A DNA stretch of 51,679 nt from Alphaproteobacteria bacterium (GTDB taxonomy: Bacteria; Pseudomonadota; Alphaproteobacteria; RF32; CAG-239), in NCBI GenBank assembly GCA_017470165.1, contig JAFUEX010000008.1:1-51679 (forward strand), written 5' to 3'. Under the pieces are notes generated by a model, which did no database searches, was not told the DNA's origin, and saw nothing but the letters and a program-made list of their open reading frames with translations. Every line of letters starts with the position of its first letter. Position 1 is the stretch's first letter. Made by a program: the position numbers and the translations under genes. Positions 33,106 to 42,973 of this stretch are shown here, piece after piece.

Positions 33106-34206
33106 ATGATTAAATTATCTAAATTATCCTACTTGGCAATGATTGCGGCATTAACCGGCTGCACTTATTCGCAAGACGCTATTTTCCCGTCGTTGTTTGG
33201 CTCCGACATTCAAGAGGCCGCCGTCGATAATTCCGATGCAGCCAATGCCGGAATTGTTTTGGGTCAGACCGATTTCAAACCGGTTAATGTCTCCAAAGTC
33301 AGTGACACCGGCACATTCGTTGGACAAAAGGTTATGACTTTCCGCAGCGAATTAAGCCAACTGCAGGACTCCATTAAAAACAACAACGACCAATTGCAAA
33401 AAATCCGCAAGTCCGTCGTCACCAATGCCTTGCAATATCACAAAACTGTCGGCATGGTCGAGGCCAAACTGCAGGTTGGCACCACACCGGGCAACCCGCG
33501 GATGTTTGAGATGATTAATTCTGCGCAGAACAATATTCAAACTATGAGCAGCAACTTGTCGGCGCTCAATCAGCTTTCGGCATCCATTGCTGCTGACACT
33601 GCCAACACCGACTACTTGGCCGATTCTATCCGTCAGGCCTACACCATCTCCGGTGCGGTTGATGAAGATCACGCCCATTTGCGCACTTTGGAAAACGAGG
33701 CCAATCAAACCTCTGTTTTGATGCACTCGCTGCTCTCCGAGATAAATGGCGACATCACCCGTCAGCAACAATATGTAGATACAGCCAACAGCAATTTGTC
33801 CTCTCTTAACGAGGCCACCAAAGTCGGCAGCTTCGGCATCAGCAATCCGAGCATATCCCCCCGCACTTCCCGCGGCTATATCTCGCGTGCGCCGTTGTCT
33901 CCCGTTCGCGCCTCCGGTATAACAACATCGGGTTCGCGGCCGCTGTTTGCCGTTAACTTTGCTAATACCAAAGTCAATTATAAAGACAGCCTCAAACAAG
34001 CCGTAAGCACTGCCGTAGCCAAAAAGAACAATGCCGCTTTTGAAGTTGTCGCGGTTAATACCCTCAAAGGTCAGACCGCCCAAACCTATGCTTCGCAAGT
34101 GTTTCAGGATATAGTTTCCTTCGGGGTCAGTGCCGATAGGGTAAATATCTCATCCAAAACTGATGCCTCGGCATCGGCGCCCTCGGTTATGGTATTTGTG
34201 CAATAG
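33106..34206 (+). CDS. Predicted coiled-coil lipoprotein of unknown function
   Basis: 366 residues with a lipoprotein signal ending LTGC (Cys near 19). A central region of about 200 residues is helical with coiled-coil character (FRSELSQLQDSIKNNNDQLQ, NNIQTMSSNLSALNQLSASI). A Ser/Pro-rich linker near 245-270 follows (ISPRTSRGYISRAPLSPV). The C-terminal domain (about 280-366; AFEVVAVNTLKGQTAQTYA ending ASAPSVMVFVQ) has the strand-helix-strand rhythm of an OmpA-like or BON-type periplasmic domain, but no clear signature. It probably links an envelope layer to another. AAGGTG precedes the ATG. Confidence 0.65.
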   Translation: MIKLSKLSYLAMIAALTGCTYSQDAIFPSLFGSDIQEAAVDNSDAANAGIVLGQTDFKPVNVSKVSDTGTFVGQKVMTFRSELSQLQDSIKNNNDQLQKIRKSVVTNALQYHKTVGMVEAKLQVGTTPGNPRMFEMINSAQNNIQTMSSNLSALNQLSASIAADTANTDYLADSIRQAYTISGAVDEDHAHLRTLENEANQTSVLMHSLLSEINGDITRQQQYVDTANSNLSSLNEATKVGSFGISNPSISPRTSRGYISRAPLSPVRASGITTSGSRPLFAVNFANTKVNYKDSLKQAVSTAVAKKNNAAFEVVAVNTLKGQTAQTYASQVFQDIVSFGVSADRVNISSKTDASASAPSVMVFVQ

Positions 34207-34228
34207 ATTTCGGCTGAAATTCCAAAAA

Positions 34229-34256
34229 AACTCCAGATGATCTCTGGAGTTTTTTA
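34229..34256. terminator. Bidirectional terminator between lipoprotein gene and rbfA
   Basis: AACTCCAGA/TCTGGAGTT stem with T-runs on both strands, between two converging genes. Confidence 0.88.
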
Positions 34257-34282
34257 TTGTCTTATCTATCCGTTTCATTTGG

Positions 34283-34657
34283 TTATTTCAAATCTTGCGC
34301 CACGTGCGGATGGTGCAGCAGTTGTTCGATTCTATCTGCCTCTTCAAAACTTTTATCAACCCGAAAGTTAATCTCCGGCACATATCTCAGCGATGTCCGC
34401 GCGGCAATCTGTTTGCGAAAATAGTTCGCCGCCAACTGCAATCCCCCCAACACCTCTTGCAAATAATCACCGTTAGAAGTGATAAACAACACCGTGCAAT
34501 ACTTCAAATCCGGCGAGACCGTAACATTAGTCACCGTCACCATTGTATCGATTCCCTCCAGGTTATGCACCTCGCCGCGATCAATAAACTGCGCGATGAT
34601 TTTACGGATTTCCTGTGCCACTCTCAATTGTCTCTGCGACATTTCCTTATCAGCCAT
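34283..34657 (-). CDS. rbfA: Ribosome-binding factor A RbfA
   Basis: Binds free 30S subunits and helps 16S rRNA 5' processing. The 124 residues are a single KH-type domain with SQRQLRVAQEIRKIIAQFI, VTVTNVTVSPDLKYCTVLF and ARTSLRYVPEINFRVDKSFE, the family core. In most bacteria rbfA and truB are consecutive in one operon; here rbfA is divergent from truB across a 91-nt gap. GGAG precedes the ATG. Confidence 0.92.
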   Translation of the reverse strand: MADKEMSQRQLRVAQEIRKIIAQFIDRGEVHNLEGIDTMVTVTNVTVSPDLKYCTVLFITSNGDYLQEVLGGLQLAANYFRKQIAARTSLRYVPEINFRVDKSFEEADRIEQLLHHPHVAQDLK

Positions 34658-34748
34658 TTCAAAATCTCCTTGCGATTAATTACCAGTATAATAATATAAA
34701 AATGCTTAGGCAAGCCTTTTTAACAACCTACCGCAAAGATTATACCAA

Positions 34749-35648
34749 ATGAAACACACCAAAGGACAAAACATTAACGGTTGGCTGATAGTTGACAAAC
34801 CCATCGGCGTCACCTCAACTTATGTCGTCAACCAAACCCGCCATTTGTTCAACGCGTCCAAAGCCGGCCACACCGGCACTCTCGACCCCTTTGCCTCTGG
34901 CGTGCTGCCCATAGCCTTCGGCGAGGCCACTAAATTAATACCTTATGTCACCGACGGCCGCAAAGAATACGAATTCACTCTTAAATTCGGCGCCGCCACC
35001 GACACCCTCGACCCCACCGGACGCCTCACTGCTGAAGGGCATCCCGTTCCCTCAGTGCAGCAAATAACCTCCGTCTTACCACAATTTATCGGTTCCATTA
35101 CCCAAACCCCACCGCTTTATTCTGCCATCAAAATTGCCGGACGCCGAGCCTACGATTTGGCTCGCGCCGGTCTGTCCGCCGACATTCCCCAACGAAAAAT
35201 CAACATTTACAATTTGGAGTTTTTGGGTCTATTGTCCGATTCGCAAGCGCATTTTCGCGTGGCCTGCTCCAAAGGAACATACGTTCGTACTCTTGGCGCC
35301 GATATTGCCGAAAAGCTCGGCACTGTCGGCTATTTAACCGCCCTGCGACGCACCAAATGCGGCAATTTTTCGCTTTCGGATACGATTTTACTGGATAATT
35401 TAAAAAAACAGGAGTATATTGCCTTCGAGCAATGGCTACGTCCTCTTATGACGTGTCTGTGCGACATCACGGTCATCGCCTTATCTCAAGAGGAAGCATT
35501 GCGTCTCCGTCAAGGACAAAAGCTCAGTGTCAAAGGCCGGCAGTTGCCGAGCTCAAAAGAGGCTGTTGCCGTCTTGGACGGATTACCGATAGCCGTTGTG
35601 CGAACCGATGCGAAAGCCATTTCGCCGATTCGTGTGTTTAACTTATAA
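34749..35648 (+). CDS. truB: tRNA pseudouridine(55) synthase TruB
   Basis: Makes pseudouridine 55 in the T loop of tRNAs. The 299 residues show WLIVDKPIGVTS (12-23), the catalytic motif GHTGTLDPFASG with Asp 46, and the C-terminal PUA-like tail (KLSVKGRQL and LDGLPIAVVR). It lies 19 nt upstream of rpsO on the same strand. Confidence 0.95.
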   Translation: MKHTKGQNINGWLIVDKPIGVTSTYVVNQTRHLFNASKAGHTGTLDPFASGVLPIAFGEATKLIPYVTDGRKEYEFTLKFGAATDTLDPTGRLTAEGHPVPSVQQITSVLPQFIGSITQTPPLYSAIKIAGRRAYDLARAGLSADIPQRKINIYNLEFLGLLSDSQAHFRVACSKGTYVRTLGADIAEKLGTVGYLTALRRTKCGNFSLSDTILLDNLKKQEYIAFEQWLRPLMTCLCDITVIALSQEEALRLRQGQKLSVKGRQLPSSKEAVAVLDGLPIAVVRTDAKAISPIRVFNL

Positions 35649-35667
35649 ATAAAAAAGGAATATACTG

Positions 35668-35937
35668 ATGTCGTTATCAAATGAAGAAAAACAAAATTTG
35701 ATTAAAACTTATGCAATCAATGCCAAAGATACCGGCTCTCCGGAAGTACAGATTGCCCTTTGGACTGTTGAAATCAACAATCTGATTGAACACTTTAAAA
35801 CTCATGCCAAAGACAATCACTCACGTCTCGGCTTGATGAAAAAAGTTGCTCGCCGTCGTCACTTGCTTGACTACCTGAAAAAGAAAGACGAGAGCAGATA
35901 TCAAAATATTATCGCCAAATTGAACATCAGACGATAA
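35668..35937 (+). CDS. rpsO: 30S ribosomal protein S15
   Basis: Primary 16S rRNA-binding protein of 89 residues with the conserved [20 protein letters not shown] and [20 protein letters not shown] motifs. The ATG follows AAAAAGGAA. The truB-rpsO-pnp order is standard in bacteria. Confidence 0.97.
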   Translation: MSLSNEEKQNLIKTYAINAKDTGSPEVQIALWTVEINNLIEHFKTHAKDNHSRLGLMKKVARRRHLLDYLKKKDESRYQNIIAKLNIRR

Positions 35938-35950
35938 TCGCTTTACCCTC

Positions 35951-36021
35951 TGCGGAGCTTCGATTTTTTTTGATCAAGCTCCGCAAAGGTTGTCAAAGCA
36001 AAAAATCCTGCATGGGGCAGG
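35951..36021 (+). promoter_or_regulatory. Hairpins in the rpsO-pnp intergenic leader
   Basis: A strong stem TGCGGAGCTT/AAGCTCCGCA (35951-35985) encloses an eight-T loop but is not followed by a T-run, so it is not a clean terminator. A smaller CCTGC/GCAGG hairpin follows at 36007-36021. In Enterobacteria the pnp leader carries an RNase III-cut hairpin through which PNPase limits its own synthesis; these stems sit in the equivalent place, and a similar role is inference. Confidence 0.5.
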
Positions 36022-36058
36022 TAGAGGTTTATATGGAAAATGAAAGGTATATAAAACT

Positions 36059-38179
36059 ATGATTCAATTTAACGAAGTCCGCAAAGAAATGGAATGGGGC
36101 GGACGCAAACTCACCATCGAAACAGGTAAAATTTCCCGTCAAGCCGCCGGCTCGGTAATTGTTACCTATGGCGAAACAGTTGTGCACGGCACCGTTTGCG
36201 CTGCCAAAGAAGCAAAAGAAGATCAGGACTTCTTCCCTTTAACAGTCAACTATCAGGAAAAATATTATGCCACCGGTAAAATCCCCGGCGGCTTTGTCAA
36301 ACGCGAGGGCAAACCCTCCGAGCGCGAAGTGCTCATTTCTCGCCTGATTGACCGTCCGATTCGTCCGCTTTTTCCAGATGCTTTCAAAAACGAAGTACAA
36401 ATCATATGCACGGTTTTATCCCATGACAAACAATCCGATTCCGATGTGGTTGCAATGATTGCTGCATCTGCCGCCTTGGCTGTCTCTGGAATTCCGTTTT
36501 TGGGTCCCATCGGCGCTGCCAAAATTGGGTATATTGACGGCAATTATGTTCTCAACCCCACCTTGGAGCAGCAAAAATCATCTCGTTTGGAATTGGCGGT
36601 TGCCGGTACCAACGAAGGCGTTTTGATGGTTGAATCCGAGGCGCAGGAACTCTCGGAAGAAGTTATGCTGGGCGCAGTTATGTTTGGGTTCGAGAGCTTC
36701 CAACCGGTTATTGCCATGATTAACGAGCTCAAAGCTCAAGCCGGCAAAACTCCTTGGGAAGCCCCCTGTTTTCCGCCGGAGTTTGACACTATGTTGGCAC
36801 GTTTGGAAAAAGACTATGGCGCCAAATATTCAACAGCTTTTGAAGAGACCGACAAGCTCACCCGCGGTGACAAATTAGGCGCTATCGCCGAAGAAATCAA
36901 AGCCTCTATCGACCCCGAAAACGAAATTGAAATGCGTTATGTCGGTGAAGCTATCGAGCAGTTAATGCACAAAATTATGCGCGAAAAAGTGCTCACCACC
37001 GGCCGCCGCATTGACGGGCGCGACACCAAAACCGTACGCCCGATTGAGTGTCAGGTAGATGTTTTGCCCACTACCCACGGCTCGGCTTTGTTTACCCGCG
37101 GTGAGACTCAGGCTTTGGTAGTCACCACTTTAGGCACCGGCGAGGATGCTCAAATTATCGATGGTTTGATGGACGAAACCAAAGAGAACTTTATGCTCAA
37201 TTACAATTTTCCGCCCTATTCGGTTGGTGAATGCGGACGCTTAGGCTCTCCCGGACGTCGTGAAATCGGCCACGGAAAATTAGCTTGGCGTGCTATCCAT
37301 CCGATGATGCCTGATGATCCGGACAAGTTCCCTTATACTGTGCGCGTAGTCTCCGAGATTATGGAGTCCAACGGGTCTTCGTCGATGGCCACAGTCTGCG
37401 GCTCAACCATGTCATTAATGTCGGCAGGTGTGCCTTTACGCAAACCGGTTGCCGGTATCGCTATGGGCTTAATCAAAGAAGATGACGGCCGCGTTGCCAT
37501 TCTCACTGATATCTTGGGCGATGAGGACCACCTCGGTGATATGGATTTCAAGGTAGCCGGCACAAAAGATGGTGTTACCGCCTTACAGATGGATATCAAA
37601 ATTACCTCCATTACCAAAGAGATTATGGAAAAGGCGCTTATACAAGCTCACGAAGGCCGCATCCATATCTTGGGCGAAATGGCCAAAGCCATTGCCGAGC
37701 CGCGTCCGCACGTATCCGACAAAGCTCCGCGCATTGTTGCCATCAAGATTGCGGTTGACAAAATCCGCGAGGTTATCGGCACCGGTGGCAAAGTCATTCG
37801 TGAGATTGTCGAAAAAACCCACACCAAGATTGACATTACCGATGATGGCATTGTCAAAATCGCCTCGCTTAAAAAAGAAGACGGCGATGCCGCTTTGGAG
37901 TGGATTATGGGTATTGTGGCCGAACCGGAAACCGGCAAAATCTATCACGGCACCATCACCAAGATTATGGAATTTGGCGCATTCGTTCGTTTCCTTGGTT
38001 CAACCGAGGGCTTGGTTCACATCTCCGAAGTCAAACCTGAGCGCATTGCCTCGGTTTCTGATTTCTATAAAGAGGGTGACCAAATTTGGGTTAAGTGTTT
38101 GGGTTCGGACAACCGTGGCAAAATCAAGTTGTCTGCCAAACGTGTAAACCAGAAAACCGGCGAAGATTTGGAAAAATAA
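36059..38179 (+). CDS. pnp: Polyribonucleotide nucleotidyltransferase (PNPase)
   Basis: Phosphorolytic 3'-5' exoribonuclease of RNA turnover and degradosomes. The 706 residues contain two RNase PH domains (about 1-220 and 300-545) with the conserved [20 protein letters not shown] and [20 protein letters not shown], a KH domain with the GTGG loop near 575, and an S1 domain near 620-690. Length is normal for the family. AAGG lies about 12 nt before the ATG, a long spacing. Confidence 0.97.
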   Translation: MIQFNEVRKEMEWGGRKLTIETGKISRQAAGSVIVTYGETVVHGTVCAAKEAKEDQDFFPLTVNYQEKYYATGKIPGGFVKREGKPSEREVLISRLIDRPIRPLFPDAFKNEVQIICTVLSHDKQSDSDVVAMIAASAALAVSGIPFLGPIGAAKIGYIDGNYVLNPTLEQQKSSRLELAVAGTNEGVLMVESEAQELSEEVMLGAVMFGFESFQPVIAMINELKAQAGKTPWEAPCFPPEFDTMLARLEKDYGAKYSTAFEETDKLTRGDKLGAIAEEIKASIDPENEIEMRYVGEAIEQLMHKIMREKVLTTGRRIDGRDTKTVRPIECQVDVLPTTHGSALFTRGETQALVVTTLGTGEDAQIIDGLMDETKENFMLNYNFPPYSVGECGRLGSPGRREIGHGKLAWRAIHPMMPDDPDKFPYTVRVVSEIMESNGSSSMATVCGSTMSLMSAGVPLRKPVAGIAMGLIKEDDGRVAILTDILGDEDHLGDMDFKVAGTKDGVTALQMDIKITSITKEIMEKALIQAHEGRIHILGEMAKAIAEPRPHVSDKAPRIVAIKIAVDKIREVIGTGGKVIREIVEKTHTKIDITDDGIVKIASLKKEDGDAALEWIMGIVAEPETGKIYHGTITKIMEFGAFVRFLGSTEGLVHISEVKPERIASVSDFYKEGDQIWVKCLGSDNRGKIKLSAKRVNQKTGEDLEK

Positions 38180-38200
38180 TTTTCGTCACATAAACCTCCG

Positions 38201-38232
38201 ACGGCGGTTCTGCTTGCAACCGCCGTTTTTTT
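38201..38232 (+). terminator. Terminator of pnp
   Basis: ACGGCGGTT/AACCGCCGT stem with a 7-nt loop followed by TTTTTTT. Confidence 0.92.
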
Positions 38233-38332
38233 GTTTGGCAGTCATCGTTTTTCCCGCTTTTAGAGGTTGACGGGCGCCGAATTTATCTTTATAAGTATGG
38301 AATATTTAATAACTGAATTTAGAGCTAAACCT

Positions 38333-39922
38333 ATGACAAAACCCAATCCGCGCAAGACTTTTGCGATTATCTCCCACCCCGACGCCGGTAAAACAACTTT
38401 GACCGAAAAGTTGTTGCTCTTCGGCGGTGCCATTCAACAAGCCGGTGCGGTTAAGGCCAGAGGTGAAGCGCGCCGCGCTCGTTCCGACTGGATGAAAGTT
38501 GAGCAAGAGCGCGGTATTTCGGTTGCCTCCTCGGTGATGACTTTTGACTATGATAATATCACTTTTAACCTGCTCGACACCCCCGGACACGAAGATTTTT
38601 CTGAGGACACTTACCGTGTGTTAACGGCCGTAGATTCAGCGGTGATGGTGCTTGATTCCGCCAAAGGTATCGAAACCCAAACCAAAAAATTGTTTGAGGT
38701 CTGCCGCCTGCGCGATGTGCCGATTATCACTTTTATCAACAAACTTGACCGCGAGGGACAAGACCCGTTTGCTCTGCTTGACGAAATTGAGCGCACTCTT
38801 GCCTTAGATGTTACTCCCGCCAGTTGGCCGGTCGGCTCGGGCAAAGATTTTATGGGATGTTATGATATTTTAAACAACCGAATGATTTTGATGACTAAAA
38901 CCGGCGACAAATCAACGGTAAACTCCACGATTGAAACTTGCAGCGGACTTGATGACCCCAAATTGGATAAATTATTGCCGCCGCATCAAGCAGCCAAACT
39001 GCGTGAGGACGTGATGATGATTGATGAGCTTTGCCCCAAATTTGATTTACACGCCTATTTGGAAGGGACTTTGACACCGGTATTTTTCGGTAGTGCGATT
39101 AATAATTTCGGGGTTAGAGAAGTCTTAGAAGGCCTGCGCGCTTTTGCGCCACAACCGCGCCCGCACCCTGCGGTTGAACGGATGGTCAAGGCCGACGAAC
39201 CCAAGGTGAGCGGTTTTATATTCAAAATTCAAGCCAATATGGACCCCAAGCACCGTGACCGCATTGCCTTTATGCGGATATGTTCGGGGCATTTTAAGCG
39301 CGGTATGACATTGGTTCAATCCCGCACCGGCAAGGGCTTAAAAGTGCCCACTCCGGTTATGTTTTTAGCCCAAGAACGCGAGTTGGCCGAGGATGCTTAT
39401 CCCGGCGATATTATCGGCATTCCCAACCACGGGCAGTTGCGTATCGGTGATAGTTTAACCGAAGGCGAAAAACTCAATTTTACCGGAATTCCGGCCTTTG
39501 CTCCGGAATTATTAAAGTCGGTGCGCGCGCTTGACCCCTTAAAATCCAAACATTTGGGCGATGCCTTAAAACAAATCGCCGAAGAGGGCGGAGCGAGTGT
39601 TTTCAAACCGGTAGTCGGTGCCGAATGGATTGTCGGCGTGGTAGGGGTATTGCAATTTGAAGTTATGGCCGACAGAATTAAAAATGAGTTTGGCCTTCCA
39701 GTGATGTTTGAGCCGACGCAGTATTTTACTGCACGTTGGGTATCAAGCGAAGATAAAAATGCAATGAAAAACTTTATGGATGCAAATCGCTTGAATTTGG
39801 CCGAGGATAATGATGGCGCATTGGTCTTTTTGGCACGCAATGCGTGGCATCTGAACAAAGCGCAAGAGGATTTTCCCAAAGTTGTGTTTAATAAAACAAA
39901 AGAAACTTTTGTTAAAGGCTAA
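38333..39922 (+). CDS. prfC: Peptide chain release factor 3
   Basis: GTPase that removes RF1/RF2 from the ribosome after termination. The start at 38333 gives 529 residues, the same length as the Escherichia coli protein. G motifs are SHPDAGKTTLTEKL (P loop), QERGISVASSV (G2 region), LDTPGHEDFSEDTYR (G3) and NKLDREGQDP (G4), followed by EF-Tu-like domain II and the RF3 C-terminal domain. In-frame ATGs at 38267 and 38297 are less likely. No strong ribosome binding site was seen. Confidence 0.94.
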   Translation: MTKPNPRKTFAIISHPDAGKTTLTEKLLLFGGAIQQAGAVKARGEARRARSDWMKVEQERGISVASSVMTFDYDNITFNLLDTPGHEDFSEDTYRVLTAVDSAVMVLDSAKGIETQTKKLFEVCRLRDVPIITFINKLDREGQDPFALLDEIERTLALDVTPASWPVGSGKDFMGCYDILNNRMILMTKTGDKSTVNSTIETCSGLDDPKLDKLLPPHQAAKLREDVMMIDELCPKFDLHAYLEGTLTPVFFGSAINNFGVREVLEGLRAFAPQPRPHPAVERMVKADEPKVSGFIFKIQANMDPKHRDRIAFMRICSGHFKRGMTLVQSRTGKGLKVPTPVMFLAQERELAEDAYPGDIIGIPNHGQLRIGDSLTEGEKLNFTGIPAFAPELLKSVRALDPLKSKHLGDALKQIAEEGGASVFKPVVGAEWIVGVVGVLQFEVMADRIKNEFGLPVMFEPTQYFTARWVSSEDKNAMKNFMDANRLNLAEDNDGALVFLARNAWHLNKAQEDFPKVVFNKTKETFVKG

Positions 39923-39974
39923 AATTTTTTGGTTGCTATTTGTAATTTTTAAGGATAAACATAAGGCAATCAAT

Positions 39975-40048
39975 GCAGGTATAATTCAATGGTAGAATGT
40001 GAGCTTCCCAAGCTTAATATGCGGGTTCGATTCCCGTTACCTGCTCCA
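39975..40048 (+). tRNA. tRNA-Gly(CCC)
   Basis: A complete 74-nt cloverleaf with encoded CCA. The acceptor stem is GCAGGTA/TACCTGC and the anticodon loop TTCCCAA gives CCC, reading GGG. The D stem is the weak ATTC/GAAT type. The defence block begins about 195 nt downstream. Confidence 0.92.
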
Positions 40049-40058
40049 ATAAACAAAG

Positions 40059-40080
40059 ACCTCCCTTGCGGAGGTTTTTT
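40059..40080 (+). terminator. Terminator of tRNA-Gly(CCC)
   Basis: GACCTCC and GGAGGT form a stem around CTTGC, followed by TTTTTT. Confidence 0.9.
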
Positions 40081-40242
40081 GTTTATTGATGGTAAGGTCG
40101 GGAATAGCCATCCAAAATATAGTTTTTACTTTAACTTAAAGACGTTCTAATTAATTCCACTAAATCCGATTCTGTTCTTGATTTTGTTAATATAACTGTT
40201 AAAATTCGTCAGGTTTGTTTATAATCACTTATGGACTGAACG

Positions 40243-42963
40243 ATGGCAATAACTCCGGAAGAAAAAGCAAGAGAAAAAATTGATGACATTCTGACACAAG
40301 CAGGTTGGATTATCCAAAATCGAGATGATTTTGACCGCACAGCAGGTTTAGGCGTTGCCGTTCGCGAATTTCTTATGGATGACAATACCGAAGCTGATTA
40401 TCTTTTGTTTATTGATGGCAAAGCTTGTGGAATTATCGAAGCCAAAAAAGCCGGTGTTGCTTTAAGTGGTATTGAAAATCAATCACATGGATATGCTTGC
40501 CATTTACCGGATTATGTTAAAAATTGGCTCATGCCGTTACCATTCGTTTATGAAAGCACAGGAAACGAAACATTTTTCTGCGATGGCAGGGATAATATTT
40601 GCCGTTCACGTCGTATTTTTGCTTTTCACTCTCCGCAGTCATTATATGAAATGTTGCAAGACACTGATACTCTGCGCAATCGCTTACAGCATTTGCCTAT
40701 CTTAGAAAAAGGAACTTTGCGCGATTGTCAATTTGAAGCAATTCAAGGTTTAGAGCAATCTCTTTCTCAAGGAAATAAAAAGGCTTTAATTCAAATGGCC
40801 ACAGGTGCTGGCAAAACCTTCACTGCTTGCAATTTTTCATATCGTTTGCTCAAATATGCCGGAGCAAAACGTATTTTATTCTTAGTTGACCGCAATAACT
40901 TAGGCAAACAAACTAAAAAAGAGTTTGAAAATTTTCGTCTTCCTGATGAAAATCGCTTATTTCCGGAAGTTTATATCGCACAACATCTTCAACAAAACCA
41001 AGTTGATAAAGATGCAGAAATTGTCATTACTACTATCCAGCGTCTTTATTCAATGTTGCGCGGTGAAGAAAGCTATGACGAAGCTGATGAAGAAGTTTCT
41101 GCTTATGAATTAGGCTCTTTAGGTCGTCCAAAGGAGGTCGTTTACAATCCTACTCTTCCACCTGATTATTTTGATTTTATCATTACTGATGAGTGTCACC
41201 GCAGTATTTATGGGGATTGGCGACAGGTTTTGGAATATTTTGACGCGTTTATCGTTGGTTTAACCGCAACACCTTCTAAACAAACTTTTGGTTATTTCAA
41301 TCGCAACATTGTTGCTGAATATCCTTATGAACGTTCGGTTGCTGATGGTATTAACGTAGATTATCAAGTTTTACGGATTAAAACGCAAATCAGTGAAAAC
41401 GGCGGTAAGCTGGATAAAGACTTTCCTGTTCCTGTTCGTGATAAGAAAACCCGCAAGATTACTTATGAGCAGTTAGATGAGGATTTAGAATACAACAAGA
41501 ATGATTTAGATCGCTCAGTTTTAGCAAAAAATCAAATTAGGACAATCATTGAATGTTATAAAAACTCGCTTTATACCGATCTGTTTCCCAATCGCGAGCC
41601 GAATTTTGCTTGGACGCCTAAAACCTTAATTTTCGCTAAAGATGATCATCACGCTGAAGAGATTGTTCGTATTGTTCGCGAAGTCTTTAACCAAGGCAAT
41701 GATTTTTGCAAGAAAATCACTTATAATGTTACCGGCGAAAAGCCTGAAGAATTGATTAAACAGTTTAGAATTTCACCGCAACCACGTATTGCCGTCACGG
41801 TTGATATGATTGCTACCGGAACAGACATCAAACCTCTGGAGGTTGTGATGTTTCTACGTGATGTTCGCTCATCGCTTTATTATGAGCAAATGAAGGGACG
41901 TGGCGTTCGTTCAATCAATGAAACTGACCTTAAACAAGTCACTCCCAATGCCGAGGGCAAAGGTTTCTTTTATCTGATTGATGCGGTTGGTGTAACCGAA
42001 AGCAAAAAGACAGCAGCTCAACCTTTGGAACGCAAACGCTCGGTATCATTAAAGAAGATGTTGGAACAAATTGCCCAAGGTAAAACTGATGATGATACTT
42101 TGAGCTCGGTTGCCAGTCGTTTGGTTAATATTGAGCGCAAACTTAATGAGGCTGAAAAAGAGAAGATCAAAGAGACAACCGGCGGTTTGTCTTTGCATGA
42201 AATTGCCGGCAATTTGCTTAATGCGGTTGATGCCGACAAGCAGGAAGGTAAATCGGAGAGTGAAATTGAACAAATTAAAGAAGACGCTGTTAAACCGTTC
42301 AATAAACCGAGTTTTCGTAACATTTTAATGGATATGAGTGCTAAAACCGGCATTTATATTGACGAATTGACGAGAGATGAAGTTATCTCGACTGATATCA
42401 ATAGCGAAAAAGCACATTATGTGGTTGCATCGTTCAAACAATTTATTAAAGACAATAAAGATGAAATTGATGCCTTGTCCATCATTTATAACACCCAGTA
42501 TAGCAAGCGGAGTTTGACTTATCAAAATATTCAAGAGCTGGCAGATAAAATGCGCGAGGCTCGCCCGCCATTGGCACCGATTGAAATTTGGCGAGCTTTT
42601 GAACAGCTGGAAAAAGACAAGGTTCAGCACGTCAAAGATCCGTCTCGTTTATTGACCAATTTGGTGCAACTGGTGCGTTTTGCTATCGGACAAGATGAAC
42701 ACTTGGAGGAATTTGATAAGGTTGCCAATCAACGTTTCAACCTCTGGAAAGGTCGTCAACTCAAAAAAGGTGTTGTTTTTACCGATGAACAAAACGAATG
42801 GCTGGAAAGAATTAAAGATTACATTGTTGCCAATGTTCAGATGGATAAAGACGATATTCAAGATGCTATGGACGATAAAGGAGGAATCTTCCGCGCCCGT
42901 GCCATTTTCGGAGCCAATCTGGAACCATTATTGGCCGACTTGAGCTTGAGTCTGGTAGCGTAA
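40243..42963 (+). CDS. hsdR: Type I restriction enzyme, motor/nuclease subunit HsdR (EcoEI-like)
   Basis: ATP-driven translocase and endonuclease of a type I restriction-modification system. The 906 residues begin with a PD-(D/E)xK nuclease core (D58, E66, K68 in FIDGKACGIIEAKKAG), then the helicase motifs ATGAGKT (186-192), TDECHRS (315-321), LTATPS and, in the second RecA domain, GTDIKPLEVVMFLRDVRSS and MKGRGVRSI. The C-terminal region matches the EcoEI_R_C type. It opens the operon and a TATAAT-like -10 lies at 40220-40225, though the -35 is poor. The frame is intact. Confidence 0.93.
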   Translation: MAITPEEKAREKIDDILTQAGWIIQNRDDFDRTAGLGVAVREFLMDDNTEADYLLFIDGKACGIIEAKKAGVALSGIENQSHGYACHLPDYVKNWLMPLPFVYESTGNETFFCDGRDNICRSRRIFAFHSPQSLYEMLQDTDTLRNRLQHLPILEKGTLRDCQFEAIQGLEQSLSQGNKKALIQMATGAGKTFTACNFSYRLLKYAGAKRILFLVDRNNLGKQTKKEFENFRLPDENRLFPEVYIAQHLQQNQVDKDAEIVITTIQRLYSMLRGEESYDEADEEVSAYELGSLGRPKEVVYNPTLPPDYFDFIITDECHRSIYGDWRQVLEYFDAFIVGLTATPSKQTFGYFNRNIVAEYPYERSVADGINVDYQVLRIKTQISENGGKLDKDFPVPVRDKKTRKITYEQLDEDLEYNKNDLDRSVLAKNQIRTIIECYKNSLYTDLFPNREPNFAWTPKTLIFAKDDHHAEEIVRIVREVFNQGNDFCKKITYNVTGEKPEELIKQFRISPQPRIAVTVDMIATGTDIKPLEVVMFLRDVRSSLYYEQMKGRGVRSINETDLKQVTPNAEGKGFFYLIDAVGVTESKKTAAQPLERKRSVSLKKMLEQIAQGKTDDDTLSSVASRLVNIERKLNEAEKEKIKETTGGLSLHEIAGNLLNAVDADKQEGKSESEIEQIKEDAVKPFNKPSFRNILMDMSAKTGIYIDELTRDEVISTDINSEKAHYVVASFKQFIKDNKDEIDALSIIYNTQYSKRSLTYQNIQELADKMREARPPLAPIEIWRAFEQLEKDKVQHVKDPSRLLTNLVQLVRFAIGQDEHLEEFDKVANQRFNLWKGRQLKKGVVFTDEQNEWLERIKDYIVANVQMDKDDIQDAMDDKGGIFRARAIFGANLEPLLADLSLSLVA

Positions 42964-42973
42964 GGAGGATAGG

